Source of the DNA: Prado023 sp963714995
GTDB lineage: Bacteria > Actinomycetota > Actinomycetes > S36-B12 > CAIYMF01
DNA: 64,000 bases
Reading direction: 5' to 3'
Assembly (NCBI GenBank): GCA_963714995.1
Contig: CAVQQP010000017.1
Location: 124,001 to 188,000, forward strand
Shown here: positions 38,761 through 47,957 of the stretch, piece after piece
How positions within the stretch are numbered: position 1 is the first letter of the stretch
How the letters are laid out: the number at the start of each line of letters is the position of its first letter
Translations under genes and position numbers: made by a program
Notes under the pieces: generated by a model
What the model saw: only the letters and a program-made list of their open reading frames with translations
What the model was told of the DNA's origin: nothing
Databases searched by the model: none

Positions 38761-39726
38761 GTGCCGCCCGCTGCCGTCGAGATCACCGGACTGACCATGC
38801 GCTATGCCGGGCGCACCGTCGTCGACGAGCTCTCGCTGGCGGCGTCGCGGGCGGCGATCACGGTCGTCCTGGGCCCCAACGGCGCCGGGAAGACGACCAC
38901 GATCGAGACGGCCGAGGGCTTCCGCACGCCGCACGCGGGGACGGTCCGGGTCCTGGGCCTCGACCCGCGCGGGGATCGGGCACTCCTGGCACCACGCGTG
39001 GGGGTCATGCTGCAGTCCGGCGGGGTGTGGCCCTCGTTGCGGGCCGCCGACATGCTCACGCACGTGTCCCGGCTGTACGCCCACCCACTGCCCACGACGG
39101 CCCTGATGGAGCGACTGGGACTGACACACGTCGCGCGCACCCCCTACCGCCGGCTCTCCGGGGGCGAGCAGCAGAAGCTGGCCCTGGCCTGCGCCCTGGT
39201 CGGCCGACCGGAGGTGGCCTTCCTCGACGAGCCGACCACCGGGCTGGACCCCGAGTCGAGGATCGGCGTCTGGCAGTTCCTGGCCGAGCTGCGCGACAGC
39301 GGCGTGGGCATCGTGATGAGCACGCACCTTCTCGACGAGGCGCAGGCACTCGCCGACCACGTCATCGTCATCGACCAGGGCCGCCTGGCTGCTGCAGGCT
39401 CCGTGGCGGAGCTGACCGGGACGTCGCCCGGGCTCCGGTTCCGCTCCCGAGCGGGGATGGATGTCGCGGACCTGACCCGACGACTGCCCGACGGGTTCAC
39501 GGCGCTCGAGTCCTCGCCCGGTCGGTACCTGGTGGATGGCGCAGTCACCCCGCAGGTCGTGGCCCTCGTGACGTCGTGGTGCGCAGACCAGGGCGCGATG
39601 CCCGAGGAGCTCAGCACCGGCGGCGGGTCCCTGTCCGAGGCCTACTTCGAGATCACGTCACGGGTGGGCCAGGGCGCAGGCACGTCCCAGGCCTCGACCC
39701 CACGAGACGGGCAGGTGAACCAGTGA
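38761..39726 (+). CDS. ABC-2 type transporter ATP-binding protein
   Basis: 321 aa ATPase for an export system. Walker A GPNGAGKTT, signature RLSGGEQQKL, Walker B VAFLDEPTTGLD and switch His in MSTHLLDEA are all present. A C-terminal extension of about 110 residues is of the DrrA/CcmA-like kind. The partner permease starts within its stop codon (GTGA). The pair precedes ctaA in several actinobacteria and is close to the SUF and cta genes, which hints at a respiratory or haem-related role. That remains inference. The start is fixed by the leaderless promoter. Confidence 0.92.
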   Translation: MPPAAVEITGLTMRYAGRTVVDELSLAASRAAITVVLGPNGAGKTTTIETAEGFRTPHAGTVRVLGLDPRGDRALLAPRVGVMLQSGGVWPSLRAADMLTHVSRLYAHPLPTTALMERLGLTHVARTPYRRLSGGEQQKLALACALVGRPEVAFLDEPTTGLDPESRIGVWQFLAELRDSGVGIVMSTHLLDEAQALADHVIVIDQGRLAAAGSVAELTGTSPGLRFRSRAGMDVADLTRRLPDGFTALESSPGRYLVDGAVTPQVVALVTSWCADQGAMPEELSTGGGSLSEAYFEITSRVGQGAGTSQASTPRDGQVNQ

Positions 39727-40502
39727 GCACGCCGGATGCACAGGTGATCCTCGACCTCACGCCGGCCCCCGGTGCCGCTCCGCGGGGTGCCCGATGGTGG
39801 GCGCAGTCCCGCCTGGAGTGGCGGCAGCTGATGACCAACGGCGAACAGCTCCTGCTCACGCTGATCATCCCCATCGCGGCCCTGGTCGGCGTCACCCGCC
39901 TGGACCTGGCCACGATCGACGAGGCGACACCGGGCGTCATGGCCCTGGCGATCCTCTCCACGGCCTTCACCTCGACGGCGATCGCGACCGGGTTCGAGCG
40001 GCGCTCCGGCGTCCTGAAGTTCCTGGGAGCCACGCCCCTGGCACGCTCGGGACTGCTCGTGGGCAAGACGGCCGCCACCTTCGCGGTGATCGTGGTCCAG
40101 CTCGTGCTGATCAGCGTGGTGGCCCTGGCGCTCGGGTGGTCGCCACAGGTGACCGACCCCGTGGCACTGGTGATCGCCGTGGTCCTCGGCACGGTCGCCC
40201 TCGGCTCATGGGGCTTCGCCCTCGCCGGGATGTTGCGCGCGGAGGCCACGCTCGCCGTGGCCAACGGGATCTTCCTGCTGCTGCTCTTCGCCGGCGGCAC
40301 GGTGCTGCCCACCGACCGCCTGCCCGAGGCGATGACCGGCGTCGTCCAGTTCCTGCCCAGTGCGGCGCTGGGCGACGCCCTGCGGACCCTGCTGGGCGCA
40401 CCATCGGCCGGGGCGGGCCTCCCGACCGCGTCCCTGGTGGTGCTCCTGGTATGGGCCATCGCCGGGATCGCCGTGTCCACGCGGACGTTCCGCTGGGAGT
40501 AG
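39723..40502 (+). CDS. ABC-2 type transporter permease
   Basis: 259 aa integral membrane protein with six hydrophobic segments (LLLTLIIPIAALVGV, VMALAILSTAFTSTAIATG, FAVIVVQLVLISVVALALGW, and others) in the ABC-2 pattern. RRSGVLKFLGATPLARSGLL between helices 2 and 3 is the coupling motif typical of this family. It is translationally coupled to the ATPase. The transported molecule is unknown. Confidence 0.9.
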   Translation: MSTPDAQVILDLTPAPGAAPRGARWWAQSRLEWRQLMTNGEQLLLTLIIPIAALVGVTRLDLATIDEATPGVMALAILSTAFTSTAIATGFERRSGVLKFLGATPLARSGLLVGKTAATFAVIVVQLVLISVVALALGWSPQVTDPVALVIAVVLGTVALGSWGFALAGMLRAEATLAVANGIFLLLLFAGGTVLPTDRLPEAMTGVVQFLPSAALGDALRTLLGAPSAGAGLPTASLVVLLVWAIAGIAVSTRTFRWE

Positions 40503-40622
40503 CTGGGAGTTGGGCTGAGCCGCCGCGGAGCCCCCAGCCGCACAACGCCGCGCACCCCCGGCCCATCTGAGGGCACCTGCAGGATCGCCCACTCCCCCGG
40601 CGATGTCGGGCGAGGCGCGAAC

Positions 40623-40628
40623 TACGCT
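40623..40628 (+). promoter_or_regulatory. -10 element, leaderless ctaA transcript
   Basis: TACGCT, 6 bases before the GTG at 40635. Confidence 0.6.
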
Positions 40629-40634
40629 TGACCC

Positions 40635-41588
40635 GTGCTCGCCTCCGACAGCCCCGTCCGCACCACCCCCACCGCCGCTCCCTCCCCCGTCACCTCCGGG
40701 GTCCGGGGGATCTTCATGGCCAACCTCGTCGCCCAGATCGGCATCGTCGTCACCGGCGGGCTGGTCCGGGTCACGGGCTCCGGCCTGGGGTGCCCGACGT
40801 GGCCGGAGTGCGTCGACGGCTCGCTGGTCCCCGTCGAGGGCCAGGCCGAGGCCTTCCACAAGTGGATCGAGTTCGGCAACCGGCTGCTGACCTTCGTCCT
40901 CGGGATCCTGGCGATCGCCGCGATCGTCGCTGCCCTGCGCATGCGCGCGCGCTGGCGGGCCGAGGGCTCAGTGCCGCGTCGCCCGATCCTGTTCCTCGCG
41001 GCGGTCCCGCTGCTGGGCACCCTGGCCCAGGCCGTGCTCGGTGGGGTCACCGTCCTGACCGGGCTGCACCCGCTGATCGTCGGTGCCCACCTGCTGCTGT
41101 CGGTGGCGATCATCGCCGGCTGCGTGGTCCTGGTCCACCGGGCCGGTGAGCCCGGCGACGAGCCACTGGTTCGGCTGGTCCGTCCCGAGATCCGGGCGCT
41201 GTCGCTGGTCCTGATCACCACGTGTGCCGCCGTGATCGTGCTCGGGACGCTGGTCACGGGGGCGGGACCGCACTCGGGTGACACGGACGTCGAGCATCGA
41301 CTGGACATCGACGTGCGCACCATCGCCTGGCTGCACGCCGACGTCGTGCTCCTGTTCATCGGTCTGATCGTGGCCATGTGGCTGGCCCTGCGCCTCACCG
41401 ACAGCCCCGCCAGGGCCCGCTGGTGGGCCCACGCACTCATGGCCCTGGCGATCGTGCAGGGCATCGTGGGCTACACCCAGTGGTTCGCCGGCGTCCCCTG
41501 GGCGCTGGTGGCGACCCACATGCTGCTCGCCTGCCTGGTGTGGGTGGCCACGCTGAAGACCCACCTGAGCCTGCGCGCCCGCGGCTGA
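40635..41588 (+). CDS. ctaA: Haem A synthase CtaA/COX15
   Basis: 317 aa integral membrane enzyme converting haem O to haem A for cytochrome c oxidase. Eight helices are visible. Conserved haem ligands appear as histidines in the FHKWIEFGNRLL loop/helix, HPLIVGAHLLLS, DVEHRLD...AWLHADVVL and VATHMLLACLVW, with the catalytic Glu in KWIEFGNR. A cysteine pair (GLGCPTWPEC) in the first extracytoplasmic loop is common in actinobacterial CtaA. The partner haem O synthase CtaB is 3 kb downstream. Leaderless start. Confidence 0.95.
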   Translation: MLASDSPVRTTPTAAPSPVTSGVRGIFMANLVAQIGIVVTGGLVRVTGSGLGCPTWPECVDGSLVPVEGQAEAFHKWIEFGNRLLTFVLGILAIAAIVAALRMRARWRAEGSVPRRPILFLAAVPLLGTLAQAVLGGVTVLTGLHPLIVGAHLLLSVAIIAGCVVLVHRAGEPGDEPLVRLVRPEIRALSLVLITTCAAVIVLGTLVTGAGPHSGDTDVEHRLDIDVRTIAWLHADVVLLFIGLIVAMWLALRLTDSPARARWWAHALMALAIVQGIVGYTQWFAGVPWALVATHMLLACLVWVATLKTHLSLRARG

Positions 41589-41626
41589 GCGCCTGGACCC
41601 GCGGCGGGCAGCGGACCGCGACCCGG

Positions 41627-42622
41627 CTAGACCGTCTCGGTCGGCGCGGGCTCTGACTGCGCAGGCTCGGTCGGCTCAGGCTCGATGGACGCGGCCCCCG
41701 AGTCCGCCGGTGGCTCGCTCGGTGTGGCCGACGGATCTGCCGTGGGGTCGGGCGACTCCGTCGGCTCGGGGCTCGACGACGGATCGGTGGGAGTGGGCTC
41801 GGTCGGCTCTGTGGCCGGCGGCTCACTCGCAGTCGGCTCCGTGGGCTCCGACGGCTCCGGATCGGTCGGATCCCGGGGTGGGCTCGGTCGGACCCGGGGT
41901 GGGCTCGGTCGGACCCGGGGTGGGCTCGGTCGGACCCGGGGTGGGCTCGGTCGGTCCCGGGGTGGGCTCGGTCGGTCCCGGGGTGGGCTCGGTCGGACCC
42001 GGGGTGGGCTCGGTCGGACCCGGGGTCGGGCTCGGTCGGACCCGGGGTCGGGCTCCGTCGGGTCCGGGGTGGGCTCGGTCGGCGTCGGCTCAGTCGGAGT
42101 GGGGTCGGAAGGCTCCGCCGTCGGCTCCGGTGCCACAGGCGCTGTCGGCTCAGTCGGCACCGGCTCGGTCGTGATCGGCGAGGCCGAACCTGGCACGCTC
42201 GTTCCGCTCACTGGCCCCGAGGTGGAACCTGTGCCATTGGCGCCGAGGATGCCACCGCCCGACGGTCGGCCCGACGTACCTGCCGAAGCCGAGTGCGCAC
42301 TGGTCGCGACCTGGGTGGCGGGGGCAGCCTCCGAGTTGTCCGTGGTCCCCGTGATGACGACATCCGACGGCTCCGTGCCCGCCGGGGCCAGGGCCAGCGA
42401 CTCCGGGCGCTCCGGGTCAGCGGACTCCGCGGCGAGCGTCGCGATGGGTGCCAGCTGGGAGTCCGGGTCCTTCAGGAGCCGGTCCACGTCGGAGGCCGTC
42501 AGCACCCGGACGGGGGCATCAGCCACGACGTCGCGGACCGCGGACACCGCCGCGAGGCCCACGGCCGCGGCTCCGGCAGCCATGGCGGCCCACGCGGTGA
42601 TCGACAGCCAGCCATACCTCAT
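41627..42622 (-). CDS. Membrane-anchored Pro/Thr/Glu-rich repeat protein (three compensating frame changes)
   Basis: About 331 aa, no recognised family. Residues 4-30 form a single N-terminal hydrophobic segment (signal anchor or uncleaved signal). A short globular stretch follows (VLTASDVDRLLKDPDSQLAP). The rest is low complexity rich in Pro, Thr, Glu and Ser, with no LPXTG motif. In the middle about nine 21-bp repeats read RVRPSPP in the open frame. Two repeat units carry an extra C (42027, 42049) and one junction an extra T (41871); removing all three makes every unit TPGPTEP, matching the flanking TEPT composition. I therefore read it as an extracellular Pro-Thr-Glu stalk. It is divergent from the response regulator gene and may be its target. 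Confidence 0.6.
   Translation of the reverse strand: MRYGWLSITAWAAMAAGAAAVGLAAVSAVRDVVADAPVRVLTASDVDRLLKDPDSQLAPIATLAAESADPERPESLALAPAGTEPSDVVITGTTDNSEAAPATQVATSAHSASAGTSGRPSGGGILGANGTGSTSGPVSGTSVPGSASPITTEPVPTEPTAPVAPEPTAEPSDPTPTEPTPTEPTPDPTEPDPGSDRARPRVRPSPPRVRPSPPRDRPSPPRDRPSPPRVRPSPPRVRPSPPRVRPSPPRDPTDPEPSEPTEPTASEPPATEPTEPTPTDPSSSPEPTESPDPTADPSATPSEPPADSGAASIEPEPTEPAQSEPAPTETV
41872..42060. repeat. Nine tandem 21-bp units in the Pro-rich gene
   Basis: Units of the type GGGCTCGGTCGGACCCGGGGT repeat head to tail. Two units are 22 bp long because of one additional C. The encoded 7-residue unit is TPGPTEP in the corrected frame. Confidence 0.85.
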
Positions 42623-42628
42623 GTACTC

Positions 42629-42634
42629 AGTGTG
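42629..42634 (-). promoter_or_regulatory. -10-like element before the Pro-rich gene
   Basis: CACACT on the minus strand, 6 bases before the ATG at 42622; one mismatch to TAnnnT. Confidence 0.3.
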
Positions 42635-42744
42635 CCCCCTCGCTCGCCTAAATCCTGCATAAGGGGGCGCAAACCACTGAGACGTCATGTCCACGCCGCG
42701 ATGTCGAGCCGCACCACCTGCGTCGCCCGCCGCGGCTGAGCGTC

Positions 42745-42750
42745 TACGGT
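42745..42750 (+). promoter_or_regulatory. -10 element, leaderless response regulator transcript
   Basis: TACGGT, 6 bases before the ATG at 42757. Confidence 0.6.
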
Positions 42751-42756
42751 GGGGTC

Positions 42757-43434
42757 ATGTCACGAGTTCTGGTGGTGGAGGACGACCCGGGGATCCGCTC
42801 GGCACTCATCCACGCCCTGAGCGACCGCGGGCATGCCGTCGACTCGGCGCCGAACGCCATGACCGGCCTGCAGGCGGCGATCAGCGGCGAGCCGGACGTC
42901 GTGATCCTCGACCTCGGGCTCCCGGACCTCGACGGTGTCGAGCTCCTGCGCATGCTGCGGGCGGTGAGCACCACGCCAGTGATCGTGGCCACCGCACGTG
43001 ACGACGACGAGCAGGTGGTCCGCGCGCTGGACTGCGGCGCGGACGACTACATGATCAAGCCGTTCTCCGCCGACACCCTGGACGCCCGGATCCGGGCGGT
43101 GCTCCGCCGCAGCGCCAGCAACGCGCCGAGCACCGAGCTCGCGGTCGGAGGCCTGCACCTGGACACGCGCGGACGCACCGCCGAGCTGGACGGCGAGGCG
43201 CTCGAGCTCAGCCCGCGGGAGTTCGACCTGCTCGCCTACCTCATGGCCCGCCCCGGGGAGGTCGTGACCAAGCGCGAGCTGCTCGCCGAGGTCTGGCGCG
43301 TGTCGTACGGTGGCGGGGAGAAGACCGTGGACGTCCACCTGTCGTGGCTGCGCCGCAAGCTGGGCGAGACCGCTCAGGAGCCGCACTACCTGCACACTGT
43401 GCGCGGCGTGGGCGTGAAGCTGGTGGAGCCGTGA
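42757..43434 (+). CDS. OmpR/PhoB-family response regulator
   Basis: 225 aa. The receiver domain (1-115) has acidic VVEDDPG, the phosphorylated Asp in VILDLGLPDLDG, the switch Thr in IVATAR and Lys in MIKPFSAD. The C-terminal winged helix (SPREFDLLAYLMARPGEVV...YLHTVRGVGVKL) binds DNA. The cognate sensor kinase starts 4 bp downstream. The stimulus is unknown. Its divergent neighbour, the repeat-rich membrane protein, is a natural candidate target. Confidence 0.95.
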   Translation: MSRVLVVEDDPGIRSALIHALSDRGHAVDSAPNAMTGLQAAISGEPDVVILDLGLPDLDGVELLRMLRAVSTTPVIVATARDDDEQVVRALDCGADDYMIKPFSADTLDARIRAVLRRSASNAPSTELAVGGLHLDTRGRTAELDGEALELSPREFDLLAYLMARPGEVVTKRELLAEVWRVSYGGGEKTVDVHLSWLRRKLGETAQEPHYLHTVRGVGVKLVEP

Positions 43435-43438
43435 CGCG

Positions 43439-44725
43439 GTGCGCCGCCGCATCCTCCTGACCCTGCTGGCCTCGACCTCCATCGTCCTGGTGGCGTTCCT
43501 GGTCCCGCTGATGGTCCTCATCGGGTCATTCGCCGTCGACCGCGCCCAGCGCGAGGTGGTGCTGCAGATCCAGCCACTCGTGTCCCGGATCCCCGTGGCC
43601 GAGCCGGGGTCCCTCGATGAGCTCGTCGAGGCCTTCGCCGAGGAGACCAGTCACCCGGCAACGCTGTACCTGGCGGACGGCACGATCGTGGGGGCACCGC
43701 GACCGCTGGACCGCCCCGTCGCACTGGCACGCGAGAAGGGCGCCTTCTTCGCCGAGGCTCCCGGCGGGCGTGACCTGTTCGTCCCGGTCTACACCGACGA
43801 CGGCGAGGCCATCCTGCGGGTGTTCGTGACCGACGAGGAGCTGACCGGCGCCGTTCGCGAGGCGCGACTGATCCTGCTCGCCCTCGGCCTCGGGCTCCTC
43901 GCGGTGTCCGTCGGGCTGGGATTGCTGCTCGCGCGCAGCTTCCTGAGGCCCATCAGCGAGCTGGGCGCGACAGCCGAACGCCTCGCCGGCGGGGACCTCA
44001 CGGCCCGGGTGGCAGCCAGCGACATCCGGGAGATCGACAACGCGGGGACCGCCCTCAACCGGCTCGCGAGCCGAGTCGTCGAGCTTCTGAGCCTGGAGCG
44101 GGAGGAGGTGGCCGACCTCGCCCACCGGCTGCGCACGCCCGTGGCCGCCCTTCGCCTGGACGCCGACTCCCTGCCGGACGGGGACTCGACCGAACGGCTG
44201 CGCGTGGATGTCGATCGACTCGACCGCATGGTCGACGAGGTCATCCATGAGGCCCGACGTCCCCTGCGCGAGGCCATCCCAGCCCGGGCGGACCTGTGCT
44301 CCGTTGCTCGGGACCGTGCGGCGTTCTGGGCAGTCCTCGCCGAGGATCAGAACCGCACCCTCGTCGTCGACATCCCGCCGGGGCCGCTCCTGGTGGCCAC
44401 CGAGGGCCGGGACCTCGGCGACGCGCTCGATGCGCTGATCGGCAACGTGTTCTCACACACCGACGAGGCAGTGGCCTTCGAGGTCCGCGTCGGCGTGGGC
44501 GACGGTGCGGGCGACAGACCCTTGGCGTGGGTCGAGGTGAGCGACCACGGTCCCGGCTTCGCGTCCAGCGCTGTGCTCGAGCGAGGCCTGTCCGTGTCCG
44601 GGTCGACCGGGTTGGGCCTGGACATCGCCCGGCGTCTGGCGGAGCGCTCCGGGGGAACGATCGAGATCGGGGCGAGCCCGTCGGGAGGCGCCCGGGTCCG
44701 GCTCACCATGACGACCTCCCCGTAG
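43439..44725 (+). CDS. Sensor histidine kinase with HAMP domain
   Basis: 428 aa membrane kinase. The first helix is at residues 3-26 and an extracytoplasmic sensor region spans about 27-140. The second helix is LILLALGLGLLAVSVGLGLLL, then HAMP (RPISELGATAERLAGGDLTA). The dimerisation/phospho-His box is DLAHRLRTPVAAL. The ATPase domain has NVFSHTDEA (N box), VSDHGPGF (G1) and GLGLDIARRLA (G2). GTG start close behind the regulator gene, so one operon. The sensor loop is variable and its signal cannot be inferred. Confidence 0.93.
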   Translation: MRRRILLTLLASTSIVLVAFLVPLMVLIGSFAVDRAQREVVLQIQPLVSRIPVAEPGSLDELVEAFAEETSHPATLYLADGTIVGAPRPLDRPVALAREKGAFFAEAPGGRDLFVPVYTDDGEAILRVFVTDEELTGAVREARLILLALGLGLLAVSVGLGLLLARSFLRPISELGATAERLAGGDLTARVAASDIREIDNAGTALNRLASRVVELLSLEREEVADLAHRLRTPVAALRLDADSLPDGDSTERLRVDVDRLDRMVDEVIHEARRPLREAIPARADLCSVARDRAAFWAVLAEDQNRTLVVDIPPGPLLVATEGRDLGDALDALIGNVFSHTDEAVAFEVRVGVGDGAGDRPLAWVEVSDHGPGFASSAVLERGLSVSGSTGLGLDIARRLAERSGGTIEIGASPSGGARVRLTMTTSP

Positions 44726-44744
44726 CGCAGCCGGAGTGGCCGAC

Positions 44745-44762
44745 AGCGGCGCCGGCGCCGCT
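44745..44762. terminator. 18-bp palindrome between convergent kinase and ctaB
   Basis: AGCGGCGCCGGCGCCGCT is fully self-complementary and lies in the 64-bp gap between two convergent genes. It may act as a bidirectional terminator stem; there is no T-run. Confidence 0.5.
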
Positions 44763-44789
44763 TCACGGTGCATGCCCCGCGTGCTCGCC

Positions 44790-45720
44790 TCAGGCGAGGA
44801 ACGGGTCGATCGCGACGACCAGGAAGAGCAGCGACAGGTAGGAGATCGAGCCGTGGAACAGGCGCATCGCCCGCGAGTCCGGGGCCCCGGCGCGCACCCG
44901 GCTGCGCAGCGCGTAGGCCTCGTACAGGAAGGCCCCACCCAGGAGGACGGCTGCGGTCGTGTACAGCCAGCTCATGCCGGCCACGGGGGTCAGCAGCAGT
45001 GATGTCGCGACCATGGCCCAGGAGTACCTGACGATCGCGGAGGCCACAGCGCCGCTGTCGGCGACCGCAGGCAGCATCGGCACCCGCGCCGCCTGGTAGT
45101 CGGCCTTGAACCGCAGCGCCAGCGGCCAGTAGTGCGGCGGGGTCCAGAAGAACACGATCCCGAAGAGGACGAAGGGCGTGAGGGCCAGCGATCCGGTGAT
45201 CGCCGACCACCCGATCAGCACCGGGAAGCACCCCGCGGCGCCACCCCAGACGATGTTCTGGGCGGTGCGCCGCTTGAGCAGCATCGTGTAGATGAAGACG
45301 TAGAAGCCGATCGCAGCGGCCGCGAGGACAGCGGACAGGACGTTCACCGTGAGTGCCAGCAGCAGCCACGGAGGCCACGCTGAGCAGGATCCCGAAGCGC
45401 AGGGCGTGGGCGGCGCTGATCGATCCCGTGACCAGCGGGCGCTGCTGCGTGCGCACCATGACCGCGTCGATGTCGCGGTCATACACCTGGTTGATGACGT
45501 TGGCGCCTGCGGCTGCCAGGGTGCCGCCCAGGAGCGTGAGAAGCGTCGTCGAGAGGGGCGGGAACCCACCGGCGGCCAGGAACATCACGGGGACGGTCGT
45601 GACCAGCAGGAGCTCGATGACCCGGGGCTTGGTGAGCGCCACATAGGCCCGCCACCGGGAGTCCGACCCGTTGACGGACTCAGGATGGGCACCCGTGCGG
45701 CCAGACTCCACTGCGGTCAC
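44790..45720 (-). CDS. ctaB: Protohaem IX farnesyltransferase CtaB (one frameshift)
   Basis: Haem O synthase, about 309 aa after repair; an integral membrane prenyltransferase adding farnesyl to haem B. The prenyl-diphosphate motif NQVYDRDIDAVMVRTQQRPL is present, and the second Asp-rich-type loop follows KADYQAARVPMLP. About eight helices. An extra base at 45366-45367 splits FGILLSVASV from LLLALTVNVLSAV. GTG 45720 follows a TAGCAT -10 element by 6 bases. It is divergent from tkt, the standard actinobacterial order. Confidence 0.93.
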
Positions 45721-45726
45721 GCGCCC

Positions 45727-45732
45727 ATGCTA
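45727..45732 (-). promoter_or_regulatory. -10 element, leaderless ctaB transcript
   Basis: TAGCAT on the minus strand, 6 bases before the GTG at 45720. Confidence 0.6.
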
Positions 45733-45804
45733 CCCGCGTCGCTGTGCTGCCCCGAGCCGGCTGACAGATACCCTCTCCCGGGGGCATCCGACGCAGGAGG
45801 ACGA

Positions 45805-47865
45805 ATGGGAATCGCTGGCTGGACCGAGCTCGACGACCGAGCGGTCGCAACGGCACGCGCCCTGGCTGCCGACGCGGTCCAGAAGGTCGGCAACGGCCAT
45901 CCCGGCACCGCCATGGCGCTGGCGCCAGCGGCCTACCTGCTGTTCCAGCGCTTCCTGCGCCATGACCCGGCCGACCCGACCTGGATCGGACGCGACCGAT
46001 TCATCCTGTCGTGCGGGCACAGCAGCCTCACCCTCTACATCCAGCTGTACCTGTCCGGCTACGACACCACCCTCGATGACCTCAAGGCCTTCCGGACCCT
46101 GGGCTCGAAGACCCCGGGTCATCCGGAGCACGACCCCGCACGCGGCATCGAGATGACCACCGGCCCCCTGGGGCAGGGCGTGTCGTCGGCTGTCGGTGTG
46201 GCCATGGCCGCCCGGTACGCGCGCGGGCTGCTGGACCCCGAGGCCCCCGCGGGGGGAAGCCCGTTCGACTCGACGACCTGGGTCATCGCCTCCGACGGCG
46301 ATCTCGAGGAGGGGATCTCCGGGGAGGCGGCCAGCCTCGCCGGGACCCAGCAGCTCGGCGACCTCGTGGTCCTCTGGGACGACAACCGGATCTCCATCGA
46401 GGGCGACACGGCTGTGGCCTTCACCGAGGACGTTGCTGCGCGCTACCGGGCGTACGGCTGGCATGTGCAGAGCGTCGACCTCGCAGCAGATGGCAGCGTG
46501 GACGTCCACGCCCTGGCCGATGCGATGGCTGCCGCCCGCGATGAGCGACGTGCCCCCTCGCTGATCGCGCTGCGCACCGTCATCGCCTGGCCGGCCCCCA
46601 CGCTGCAGAACACCGGGAAGTCGCACGGGTCGGCCCTCGGCGCGGCTGAGGTGGCCGCCACCAAGCAGGCGCTGGGCCTGGACCCCGAGATCCCGTTCCA
46701 GGTCGACGACGAGGTGCTGGCCCACGCGCGCGCCGTGGGGCAGCGCGGGGCCGCGCTGCGCGCAGACTGGGAGCTGGGCTACCAGCGGTGGCGCACCCAG
46801 AACGTCGAGCGTGCCGCACTGCTGGACCGGCTCGTCGCGCGGAGGCTCCCGGACGGCTGGCGCGATGCGGTGCCGACGTGGGAGCCCGGCACCTCGATCG
46901 CGACGCGTGTCGCCTCCGAGCACGTGATCAATGCCCTCGCCGGGATCCTGCCCGAGCTCTGGGGCGGATCGGCCGACCTCGGCGGGTCCAACGGCACCAC
47001 GATCAAGGACGGGGGGTCGTTCCTGCCGGGCGGCTCCTCCCTGCCCGGCGCCGACCCGTACGGCCGCGTGATCCACTTCGGCGTCCGCGAGCACGCGATG
47101 GGTGCGGTCCTCAACGGGATCGCCCTGCACGGGCTGACCCGCGCGTTCGGCGGCACCTTCCTGGTGTTCAGCGACTACATGCGCGCCCCGGTCCGCCTCG
47201 CCGCCCTGATGGGCCTGCCCTCGCTGTTCATCTGGACGCATGACTCGGTCGGCGTCGGGGAGGACGGCCCCACCCACCAGCCGGTCGAGCACCTCTGGGC
47301 CCTCCGCGCGATCCCCGAGCTCTCGGTGGTCCGCCCCGCGGACGCCAACGAGACCGCCGCGGTCTGGGCGGCCGCCCTCGAGAGCTCCGGACCGGTCGGG
47401 TTGATCCTCACCCGGCAGAACGTCCCCACCCTCGACCGGTCCGCGGGCGAGCCGGCCGAGGCTGCGGGTCGCGGTGGCTACGTGATCGCGGAGGCTGAGG
47501 GCGGCCCGGCGCAGCTCCTTCTGCTGGCCACCGGCTCGGAGGTGTCCGTCGCGATGGGTGCCCGAGACCTGCTCCAGGCCGAGGGGGTGCCCACCCGCGT
47601 GGTGTCGATGCCCTGCCTGGAGTGGTTCGATGCCCAGCCGGAGGCGTACCGGGAGCAGGTGCTGCCCACGACAGTCCGTGCGCGAGTCAGCATCGAGGCC
47701 GGCAGCGACCAGGGCTGGTGGAAGTACGTCGGAGCCGACGGGGCCTGCGTGTCGGTCGGGCACTTCGGCGCCTCAGCCTCAGCCGACCAGCTCTTCGAGC
47801 GGCTGGGATTCACCCCCGCCCACGTGGCGTCGGTCGCCCGGACGGTGCTCAGCCGGGTGGGCTGA
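45805..47865 (+). CDS. tkt: Transketolase
   Basis: 686 aa thiamine-diphosphate enzyme moving two-carbon units between sugar phosphates in the pentose phosphate pathway. The N-terminal active-site segment NGHPGTAMALAP, the ThDP/Mg motif GDGDLEEGISGEAASLAGTQQLGD (quoted in parts: SDGDLEEGISGEAAS), the FGVREHAMGAVLNG motif with the catalytic Glu, and the phosphate-binding HDSVGVGEDGPTHQP are visible. An AGGAGG site lies 6 bp before the ATG. The usual downstream genes tal, zwf, opcA and pgl are not here; ppk2 follows instead. Confidence 0.97.
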   Translation: MGIAGWTELDDRAVATARALAADAVQKVGNGHPGTAMALAPAAYLLFQRFLRHDPADPTWIGRDRFILSCGHSSLTLYIQLYLSGYDTTLDDLKAFRTLGSKTPGHPEHDPARGIEMTTGPLGQGVSSAVGVAMAARYARGLLDPEAPAGGSPFDSTTWVIASDGDLEEGISGEAASLAGTQQLGDLVVLWDDNRISIEGDTAVAFTEDVAARYRAYGWHVQSVDLAADGSVDVHALADAMAAARDERRAPSLIALRTVIAWPAPTLQNTGKSHGSALGAAEVAATKQALGLDPEIPFQVDDEVLAHARAVGQRGAALRADWELGYQRWRTQNVERAALLDRLVARRLPDGWRDAVPTWEPGTSIATRVASEHVINALAGILPELWGGSADLGGSNGTTIKDGGSFLPGGSSLPGADPYGRVIHFGVREHAMGAVLNGIALHGLTRAFGGTFLVFSDYMRAPVRLAALMGLPSLFIWTHDSVGVGEDGPTHQPVEHLWALRAIPELSVVRPADANETAAVWAAALESSGPVGLILTRQNVPTLDRSAGEPAEAAGRGGYVIAEAEGGPAQLLLLATGSEVSVAMGARDLLQAEGVPTRVVSMPCLEWFDAQPEAYREQVLPTTVRARVSIEAGSDQGWWKYVGADGACVSVGHFGASASADQLFERLGFTPAHVASVARTVLSRVG

Positions 47866-47957
47866 GCGGGTCGGACCGGGCGCGCAGGTCGCATCCGCGA
47901 CCGCACGCTCGTACGCTGGCTTGACCTGATCGCACACACTCCCCGGAGGGCTGTTGC

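Noticed and set aside
41872..42060. 21-bp repeats as a CRISPR array or collagen-like Arg-Pro protein
   Set aside because: There are no unique spacers between units, and the Arg-rich reading vanishes when three extra bases are removed. It is an in-gene tandem repeat.
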